Source of the DNA: CAZMHJ01 sp964566075
GTDB lineage: Bacteria; Patescibacteriota; Saccharimonadia; Saccharimonadales; CAIOMD01
Assembly (NCBI GenBank): GCA_964566075.1
Contig: CAZMHJ010000001.1
Span: 62,001-126,000, forward strand
Direction of reading: 5' to 3'
DNA: 64,000 nucleotides
Of the stretch, positions 25,984 through 32,188 are shown piece by piece (the first letter of the stretch is position 1; every line of letters begins with the position of its first letter). Position numbers and translations under genes: made by a program. Under the pieces are notes generated by a model. That model searched no databases and was not told the origin of the DNA. It was given only the letters and a program-made list of their open reading frames with translations.

Positions 25984-26530
25984 ATTGACCAATTTTGACG
26001 AGTTCTACGTCAAACACCAAATCTGCGTTGGCGGGAATTCCCGAACCAGCAGGTGGGTTCGCCCCATAAGCAAGTGAAGCTGGAATGTAGATACGACGAG
26101 TACCGCCAACCTTCATACCTGGTACACCCTGGCTCCAGCCGGCAATAACCTGGTTGAGTGAAAATGAAATAGGTTGGCCACTATCGTGTGAACTCTGAAA
26201 CACGGTACCAGTAGAAGCTACCGCACCTGTGTAGTGAGCGGTAATGGTGTCACCCGTTTTTACTTCTGCACCGGTACCAACTACGGTGTCCTCTGTTTTT
26301 AATGTTTCAATCTTTGCCGTTGGCGTAAAGTTTTGTAATGGTGATCCTTGCAATTTACCCTCCTGTGGTTTGTTCTGTTGCTGAAGCGCAGCGTTTATTG
26401 CTGCCTGTTGCTTTTCGAGGTTTCGGTTTTGTAGCACGTAGTAAATTACTATGCCGATTGTCGAACCAATAAACAACACTGCTAAAATAAATGTCACAAT
26501 ACGATGTGACAACGGTGTCGTTGACGCCAT
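25982..26530 (-). CDS. Membrane-anchored FKBP-type peptidyl-prolyl isomerase
   Basis: A 182-residue extracytoplasmic foldase. The N-terminal transmembrane anchor spans about residues 11-32, followed by a Gln-rich linker (QQAAINAALQQQNKPQ). The FKBP domain from about 75 has GDTITAHYTGAVASTGTVFQSS, VIAGWSQGVPGMKVGGTRR, IPASLAYGA and LVFDVELVKI, with the active-site aromatic and hydrophobic residues intact. AAGGGGAG precedes the ATG. It probably helps fold secreted proteins such as the fasciclin and wall hydrolase. Confidence 0.92.
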   Translation of the reverse strand: MASTTPLSHRIVTFILAVLFIGSTIGIVIYYVLQNRNLEKQQAAINAALQQQNKPQEGKLQGSPLQNFTPTAKIETLKTEDTVVGTGAEVKTGDTITAHYTGAVASTGTVFQSSHDSGQPISFSLNQVIAGWSQGVPGMKVGGTRRIYIPASLAYGANPPAGSGIPANADLVFDVELVKIGQ

Positions 26531-26605
26531 GTATACTCCCCTTATCGAGTTATATTATAACCCGTAGACAAACGCAAAACCATATGCAGATTGTCGCCAA
26601 ATCGA

Positions 26606-29335
26606 CTACGCTCGTTTAAATACGCGTCGTGCCAATCGGCCAGTACGAATCCGTAAGAATTCAGCACCTAGATAGTAGTATGGAAATACTGTGATAACTA
26701 ATAATGTACTCGATAGCAATCCGCCAATAAGTGTAATTGCTAAGCCTTGCCAGAATGGATTAGTTACCGCGAGTGGAATGAGTGACACCATTGCAGTCAC
26801 GCTGGTTGCAAGCAATGGCCTAAATCGTTGCTCGAGCGCTTGAGCTATAGCTTCGACTGGCTCCTCGCCTGCTCTTCTTGCTTGATTAGCGTAGTCGGTT
26901 AATAGAATCGTGTTTTTAATACTGAGTCCAAGTAGCGCAAAGAAACCAAGCATACTAAAGAAGCTAAAGGCATTATCAGTTAAGTATAAGCCGAGAGTGA
27001 TGCCAAACAAGCTAAATGGGATTGCCATAAAGATAAGCAGTGGTTGCAAGAATGATCTAAATTCAATCAGAAGTAGGATATAAATTGCCACCAAAACGAT
27101 AGGGAACGCAATCGCAAGCGTCTTAAATGAATCTTGGTTCTGACCTTCAAAACCATAATCGTAGACAATGTTTGATTTCTCTAAACCATAACTTGCAATC
27201 TTTTCTGCGGTAAACTCTTTTTCTACCGCATTCTTAGCCAGCGTAACGAGCGTAGAGGTATCTGTATCCTTAAACTCTCCGGTCACAGCAACGTAAGCTG
27301 TACCGTTATGACGGTAAAAGGCATCTGGTGTTGATACGGTAACCGACTTAAACTCGGCTGTAGTGCCGCTAGGGCGCGTTAATGTGGTACCTGAAAGATA
27401 CGTTTTCATGTCTTCAGCAAGCTTCAAGGCTGCTTGGCGGTTTTCTGTTTCGATTCGAACTGTAAAGTTACTTGCTGGACCACCAATATCTTGTAGTCTC
27501 ACTTCTGTTTTTGCGGCAAGTGTGGAACTATCGAGCGCTTTCTGTAATTGAGCTTGAAGTTGCGGTGCAGTCTCTTTACGTTTTTCGTATGAAATTAAAT
27601 TAACGTACAGCGATCCTTTTTGTGCGGTACCGGTATTGTAATACGATGCCGTGTCTAAATTGCTTCCTAGCTGTTGCCCAATAATTGCGTCTGCTTGATC
27701 GGCTAATTTTTGCGCACCATCAATTGACGTACCTGCAGGAAAGACAAGATTTACCACCAACCCATTCGTATCTTTACTTGGCGGGAAAATGTTAAAGGTA
27801 ACTTTTTGGAAAATAAAACCTGCCGCCACTACGAAGCCAAAACCGATAATCAACGCTCCTAAGCCGAGACTTATAACTCGACCTCTATGATGATTACCCC
27901 AACGTAACGGGCCTGCAAGGGCATGTGCTGCGAATGTCTCAATATGATGCGCGGGTGATTCACCGTCTTCTTCGTGCCCAAGTTGCTTATTACGAAGCAG
28001 AAGGCCACGAGCCATAAATGGGATAAAAGTTAACGCCACAAGTAAGCTAATAAGTAGGCTGGATATGATTGTCACCGGAATCGCTCGTACAAAAGATCCA
28101 AGTATACCGCCAACAAACAATAGAGGTGAAAACGCTAATACTGCTGTCAGCGTTGCAGCGATCATGGCCCGACTAATTTTTCTAGTGGCAATTAATACCG
28201 TTTCTCGAGCCGTTTTACTCTTTCGCCGCTGCGCATCAATCGCTTCAACCATAATGATTGTATCGTCAACAATGAGTGTTAACGCCAAGATAAGTGAGAA
28301 TAACGTAATCGTATTAAGGGTGTAGCCGATTAGGTACAAAACGCCGAGTGTCGTTAACAGCACAAGTGCCATAGCTCCCACCGTAATAAACGACGCTCTG
28401 AAAGCAATTAGTAGTGCACTAAACAGTAGTACAGCAAGTAAACCTTCTAATAGGGAACGTTGCAGTTGGCTAATTTGCTGCGTGATACTTGGTGCAATTG
28501 AATAGCTTACCGTTGCAGTGTAGCCACTAAATTCTGACTTTTCAGATAAACTTTTTGTGGCTTCTTGTAGTTGTTTATCTAGTTTTAAAACATCAAAGCC
28601 TTGCACCCCTTTTACGCCAATAATTACTGATGTGTAGAAGTTATTATTTTCTTTTCTGATACCAAATCGATCAAAGTTTTTTTGCGTACTTTGGATTTGG
28701 CCACCTGCACTCGGTGCATACACAAACGGGCTATCGACAGTGAAACTTTGCGCGAGCGAAACCTGGCCAGAGTTTTGCAGCGCGGTTGCTGCTTCGTTTG
28801 CTTTTTTTACAAGTGCTTCGGTTGAGACGTTGTTATCATTTGCGTAAAACGATAATAGAATGTCATCACCCTTACCGTTAGGAGAACCAAAATCAAGTGG
28901 TTGAAACAGCGCCGATGCTTGAGCAGGAATAATATTTGCATCTTTTACAGCTTTTTCAACACGAGCGTTGCCATCTTTCGATGAAATGGTAGTATCGTAT
29001 TCAATCTGTATAGTATAAAAATTACCAAATGCGGTTGCGGTTACTGTTTTTACACCATCAACACCAACGATTTTTTGGCTTATTGGTTTCGTAACATCTT
29101 TATCAACCTTAGCTGGATCATTAACGATATATGCCCCGCTCACCAAACTATACGGGGTATTAATCTGAGGGAATCCTTCTCGTTTAAGAAGTGTTGTGTA
29201 ACTTAAAATACCAAAAACAGCTATGACCAGCCAAAGCAACGCAGAAAACCGTGGTCTATCGAAAAAGAATAAGCTAAGCCGTGGCAATAGCCGTGCTTCG
29301 CCCTTAGCATCGCTTGATTTTTTTGCTTTTACCAC
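26606..29335 (-). CDS. RND-family efflux permease (AcrB/HAE1-like)
   Basis: A 909-residue proton-driven exporter. Two repeats each have one transmembrane helix, a large external porter region, and a bundle of five or six helices. The proton-relay aspartates of TM4 are in LTLIVDDTIIMVEAID and the TM10 lysine in GLSIKNTILLTDYA. At about 900 residues it is shorter than AcrB (about 1,050), consistent with reduced docking domains. The start is GTG at 29335 with AAGGGGG upstream. It follows the ABC exporter by 41 bp. The substrate is unknown. Saccharibacteria are thought to have one membrane, so it would not use a TolC-type channel. Confidence 0.9.
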   Translation of the reverse strand: MVKAKKSSDAKGEARLLPRLSLFFFDRPRFSALLWLVIAVFGILSYTTLLKREGFPQINTPYSLVSGAYIVNDPAKVDKDVTKPISQKIVGVDGVKTVTATAFGNFYTIQIEYDTTISSKDGNARVEKAVKDANIIPAQASALFQPLDFGSPNGKGDDILLSFYANDNNVSTEALVKKANEAATALQNSGQVSLAQSFTVDSPFVYAPSAGGQIQSTQKNFDRFGIRKENNNFYTSVIIGVKGVQGFDVLKLDKQLQEATKSLSEKSEFSGYTATVSYSIAPSITQQISQLQRSLLEGLLAVLLFSALLIAFRASFITVGAMALVLLTTLGVLYLIGYTLNTITLFSLILALTLIVDDTIIMVEAIDAQRRKSKTARETVLIATRKISRAMIAATLTAVLAFSPLLFVGGILGSFVRAIPVTIISSLLISLLVALTFIPFMARGLLLRNKQLGHEEDGESPAHHIETFAAHALAGPLRWGNHHRGRVISLGLGALIIGFGFVVAAGFIFQKVTFNIFPPSKDTNGLVVNLVFPAGTSIDGAQKLADQADAIIGQQLGSNLDTASYYNTGTAQKGSLYVNLISYEKRKETAPQLQAQLQKALDSSTLAAKTEVRLQDIGGPASNFTVRIETENRQAALKLAEDMKTYLSGTTLTRPSGTTAEFKSVTVSTPDAFYRHNGTAYVAVTGEFKDTDTSTLVTLAKNAVEKEFTAEKIASYGLEKSNIVYDYGFEGQNQDSFKTLAIAFPIVLVAIYILLLIEFRSFLQPLLIFMAIPFSLFGITLGLYLTDNAFSFFSMLGFFALLGLSIKNTILLTDYANQARRAGEEPVEAIAQALEQRFRPLLATSVTAMVSLIPLAVTNPFWQGLAITLIGGLLSSTLLVITVFPYYYLGAEFLRIRTGRLARRVFKRA

Positions 29336-29376
29336 AAAATACCCCCTTGGCTAATTACTTAAGTATGTTAACAATT

Positions 29377-31146
29377 TTAGTTAGCGATTTCAAATGCTTT
29401 GAGTTGCTTCTTTGCTTTTTCGTCATTTTGGCTTGTTATCGCAAGTAGCTGGGCATAAATGCCATTGCTCTTGGCAAGTTCGGCAGGTGATCCAACTTCA
29501 TCAACCCTACCATGTTTTATGGTAACAATAGTATCGACGTGTGCGATTGTCGTTAAGCGGTGAGCGATAATGAGCGTGGTACGACCTTTCATAAGGCGAT
29601 TAAGTGCCTCTTGTACTTCTGATTCGCTCTTACTGTCAAGGCTGCTTGTGGCTTCGTCCAGTATAAGAATTGGAGCATCTTTAAGGAGCGCTCTGGCTAT
29701 TGCAATGCGCTGTTTTTGGCCACCGCTCAGTTTAAGACCACGCTCACCAATTTCGGTTTGATACCCTTTTTCGAATTTAGTTATAAACACGTGTGCGTTT
29801 GCTGCTTTGGCTGCAGCAATAACATCTGCTTCACTAGCTTTAGGGTTTGCGTACGAAATATTTTCAAAAATGGTACCGCTAAAGAGGGCAGGATCCTGAA
29901 AAACAACGCCGATTTGTTCTCGTAAGCTTTTTTGGGTAACCTTTGTAATATCTTGTCCATCAATAGTAATAGTGCCGTGCTGCGGTTCGTACAACCGTAT
30001 AAGTAAATTCGTAAGCGTTGTTTTGCCTTCACCGCTTTCCCCGACAAGTGCAACTTTAGTATCAGGCTTAAAGCTTAGTGCGATGTTGTGGAGCACTTGT
30101 TTATCGCCATAGCCAAACGACACATTTTCAAACGAAATTGCACCACGCGACACTAGTAGCGGTTTTGCCCCCTGAATATCAGTTATTTCAGGTTGTTCCG
30201 CCATAGCTGCAAAATAATCTCGGCTATCGGCAATTGCCCGCTGCGTGTTTTCGACCAAGAAACTAATAGTAAAAATTGGTATACGAATTTGCATGGAATA
30301 TAAGATAAGTGCGACGGCAACCCCAGGACTATAGATACCCCTTACACCCTGTACGAAAATAAATAAATATACACCTAGAAAAATGACATTTAGAATGAGT
30401 CTTCGCTCTACATCGCGTGAATGCCAAAGTTTTGACTGCGGTTGATTAATTGTGACTATTTTTTGCATGTGATTGCCAAAAAAGTGTAGTTCTCTCTTTT
30501 CCTGCACAAAGCTTTTAACAACTTTTATTTGACCTATCGCTTCGGTGAAACGACCAGTTGCTATATCGGCATTTTGATTCTTTTTCCCTTGGTACTCCTG
30601 CCATTTATTACTCGTTCTGAGCGTTAAGTATATGTAGATTGGGTACAGTGCAAAAAGCATAAGTGCAACTGGCCAGCTGTAGTACGCAACAACAATAAGC
30701 GCAAAAATTGTACCAAAAATAAATTGCAAGAAGTTGTTGCTCATCATTTGCATAAAATTGGTAATCTGTGTAATCGAGCGACTCAGACGATTAACGATTT
30801 TACCTGATAACTCAGTGTCAAAATATCGTTGCGGTAATTGCATTAGGTGTTCGTAGTAGCGGTTGCTCAGTAGTTTTTGTAGCCGCACCGCCATTTGGTC
30901 ACCGATATAGCCACCGATATTACTAAAAATGGTGCTAAAAACTTCTAATACAAATATTCCAAATGCGAGCGCTACGACATAACCAACACGAGCCTCAGAA
31001 CCGTGTTGCATTTCATTTATCGCCCAGCCTGATAAAAGTGGTTGTAGCAGCGAAGCTAAACTGAGCAAAATGGTAAAAAAGCTAATGGCCGCATAATAAC
31101 GCCATAGTTTTTTACTAAAAATAATGATGTTCCAAATATCTCGCAT
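29377..31146 (-). CDS. ABC exporter, fused permease and ATPase
   Basis: A 589-residue half-transporter that would act as a dimer. Six transmembrane helices occupy the first 310 residues. The ATPase shows Walker A GESGEGKTT, Q-loop VFQDPALFSGT, signature LSGGQKQR, Walker B ILILDEATSSLD and the switch IIAHRLTT. Architecture is MsbA/multidrug or lipid exporter; the substrate is unknown. A TATACT hexamer ends 9 nt before the ATG without Shine-Dalgarno. Probably co-transcribed with the RND gene. Confidence 0.94.
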   Translation of the reverse strand: MRDIWNIIIFSKKLWRYYAAISFFTILLSLASLLQPLLSGWAINEMQHGSEARVGYVVALAFGIFVLEVFSTIFSNIGGYIGDQMAVRLQKLLSNRYYEHLMQLPQRYFDTELSGKIVNRLSRSITQITNFMQMMSNNFLQFIFGTIFALIVVAYYSWPVALMLFALYPIYIYLTLRTSNKWQEYQGKKNQNADIATGRFTEAIGQIKVVKSFVQEKRELHFFGNHMQKIVTINQPQSKLWHSRDVERRLILNVIFLGVYLFIFVQGVRGIYSPGVAVALILYSMQIRIPIFTISFLVENTQRAIADSRDYFAAMAEQPEITDIQGAKPLLVSRGAISFENVSFGYGDKQVLHNIALSFKPDTKVALVGESGEGKTTLTNLLIRLYEPQHGTITIDGQDITKVTQKSLREQIGVVFQDPALFSGTIFENISYANPKASEADVIAAAKAANAHVFITKFEKGYQTEIGERGLKLSGGQKQRIAIARALLKDAPILILDEATSSLDSKSESEVQEALNRLMKGRTTLIIAHRLTTIAHVDTIVTIKHGRVDEVGSPAELAKSNGIYAQLLAITSQNDEKAKKQLKAFEIAN

Positions 31147-31190
31147 GTCTTAATAAGTATAAATGGACTGTCACAAAATGCACGCGAAAA

Positions 31191-31238
31191 TAAAAAAACC
31201 GTCACACAGACCACAAATATTTGTGAGCTATGTGACGG
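31191..31238 (-). terminator. Intrinsic terminator ending the small-ORF/tRNA-side transcript
   Basis: On the minus strand CCGTCACA (31231-31238) pairs with TGTGACGG (31199-31206). An inner 12-base palindrome (ACAAATATTTGT) adds a second hairpin, and seven U then follow. It shows that the GC-rich region upstream is transcribed on the minus strand. Confidence 0.85.
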
Positions 31239-31300
31239 ACAGGTGTTGTCGTTCAATGCGGGCACCTTAGTACCCTGCATCCCCCATCCGTTACTGTCAG

Positions 31301-31453
31301 CTAGCGACAAAGGTCCTTGAGAGACTTGGGCGTCTGCCCTGCGTTTCTCATTGACTTGCAGTAGGCGTCATATGCGCGCAACACTTCGTTGCTCTGCATA
31401 CTTCCAGTCTGCACGAAGGCTCGCTTAACGGCAGCCTCCTGGTTACCAGCCAC
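31301..31453 (-). CDS. Small basic protein of unknown function
   Basis: A 50-codon ORF starting with GTG and reading VAGNQEAAVKRAFVQTG and onward to PKSLKDLCR. It has AAGGAG 8-9 nt before the GTG and an intrinsic terminator about 60 nt after its stop. The encoded peptide is soluble, Lys/Arg-rich and has two cysteines. Codon choice strongly favours G/C at the third position (CAG, GTG, AAG, GCC), unlike core genes nearby. A longer frame exists from 31519, but it lacks a ribosome site. No family was recognised; it could be a recently acquired or specialised small gene. Confidence 0.5.
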   Translation of the reverse strand: MAGNQEAAVKRAFVQTGSMQSNEVLRAYDAYCKSMRNAGQTPKSLKDLCR

Positions 31454-31644
31454 GTAACTACGCTCCTTCTTATGAAGTCTATGGGGCACCAGGAATTTCA
31501 CCTGGAAATATGTATACACGCGGGGAAGGCATGACCCGTTCGTTATACATACTCAACACTACCTGTTATGGAGTGAATGCCCCGGTAGCCGGGTTCGCCA
31601 TACGCCAAACTTCCCCGTTCGGCGATGCGTTCCCAGTACGAGAA

Positions 31645-31679
31645 GTGGGTGGCGCGGGGTTTTCACCCGCGCCACCCAC
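31645..31679 (-). repeat. Perfect 14-bp GC hairpin downstream of the odd tRNA
   Basis: GTGGGTGGCGCGGG at 31645-31658 pairs fully with 31666-31679; on the minus strand the loop is TGAAAAC. No U-run follows, so it is not a standard terminator. It may stabilise or process the 3' end of the tRNA transcript. Confidence 0.7.
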
Positions 31680-31730
31680 CAGGGTGCAGTTAACGAACTC
31701 AGCTGTAACACCGAGTCGTTAGTACACCAG

Positions 31731-31806
31731 TCGAGCTGGCAGGACTTGAACCTGCGACCTCCATCTTGTGAACAAGATGACGCGCTACCAGCTGCGCTAC
31801 AGCCCG
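31731..31806 (-). tRNA. tRNA of uncertain isotype with a 10-nt anticodon loop
   Basis: Acceptor stem CGGGCTG/CAGCTCG (one G-U) with discriminator A, D-arm GCGC-AGCTGGTA-GCGC and T-arm GCAGG-TTCAAGT-CCTGC are all normal, and the variable loop is AGGTC. The anticodon stem TCATC/GATGG encloses TTGTTCACAA, three bases too many. TTG and CAA can pair further, making an 8-bp stem with a TTCA tetraloop. If read as loop TTCACAA it would be tRNA-Val(CAC), and discriminator A allows that. No other 7-nt register gives a paired stem. No CCA is encoded. It may be functional with an altered loop, or a pseudo-tRNA. Confidence 0.7.
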
Positions 31807-31812
31807 GTTGGC

Positions 31813-31929
31813 GGGATGGCGTGGCGAGGGGGGTGCCACGCCATCCCTTGCTCTCGGTTTGTGGGTACACGGGGGGTGTAAACCGAGAACGTGGCGGTGA
31901 TCCCTCGACGGGGGATTCGGGGGATCACC
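31813..31929 (-). ncRNA. Three-hairpin array with C-run loops between two tRNAs
   Basis: In minus-strand order: hairpin 1 pairs 31896-31904 with 31921-31929 (9 bp; loop contains ATCCCCCG). Hairpin 2 pairs 31852-31860 with 31880-31888 (9 bp, plus an inner ACAC/GTGT stem closing a CCCCC loop). Hairpin 3 pairs 31813-31825 with 31835-31847 (13 bp; loop ACCCCCCTC). All pairings are perfect. The sequence is GC-rich and has no plausible ORF. C-rich apical loops are known in some bacterial sRNAs that target G-rich ribosome-binding sites. Function here is inferred only. Confidence 0.55.
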
Positions 31930-31931
31930 AG

Positions 31932-32005
31932 TGGGCAGGGTGGGATTCGAACCCACAACCTTCGGATTAAGAGTCCGATGTTCTTCCAATTGTAACTACC
32001 TGCCC
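31932..32005 (-). tRNA. tRNA-Lys(CUU)
   Basis: GGGCAGG/CCTGCCC acceptor stem, discriminator A, anticodon stem TCGGA/TCCGA around loop CTCTTAA (anticodon CTT, reading AAG), and T-arm GTGGG-TTCGAAT-CCCAC. The cloverleaf is complete and CCA is not encoded. Confidence 0.95.
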
Positions 32006-32009
32006 GGAG

Positions 32010-32081
32010 GGTCTACTTACAGCGTAGACATTCCTCAAAACACACACTTTATGTACTTTGACGAATGTCTAGCGGTAGACC
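32010..32081 (-). repeat. Nested inverted repeat just upstream of tRNA-Lys
   Basis: The outer arms GGTCTAC/GTAGACC (32010-32016 with 32075-32081) and inner arms TAGACATTC/GAATGTCTA (32025-32033 with 32063-32071) surround a 29-nt A/T-rich centre. It begins 5 bp from the mature tRNA 5' end, so it could be an operator over the tRNA promoter or a processing structure in the precursor. No clear -35/-10 pair was found. Confidence 0.6.
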
Positions 32082-32134
32082 ACTCCTAAATTAAGACAAC
32101 ACCTGTATGTAAAAGAACCACCCTTTGCCTCTAT

Positions 32135-32172
32135 GCAAAAAATAGCTATATATTTATACCATATAGCTATTT
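32135..32172 (-). terminator. Intrinsic terminator after pheT
   Basis: On the minus strand AAATAGCTATAT (32161-32172) pairs with ATATAGCTATTT (32140-32151) and is followed by TTTTTTGC. It ends the pheS-pheT operon. Confidence 0.85.
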
Positions 32173-32188
32173 ATTATGCAATGAAATT

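Noticed and set aside
31731..31806. tRNA reading UGA (UCA in an 8-nt loop), implying stop-codon recoding
   Set aside because: UGA ends rpiB and other intact genes at expected positions, and the framework fits a 10-nt loop better.
31559..31870. Open frame of 103 codons on the minus strand
   Set aside because: It runs through the whole tRNA gene and two of the strong hairpins, so it is a by-product of a GC-rich, stop-poor stretch.
32010..32130. T-box leader near the tRNA genes or pheT
   Set aside because: No T-box core sequence or specifier arrangement; the structure lies before a tRNA gene and not before a synthetase gene.
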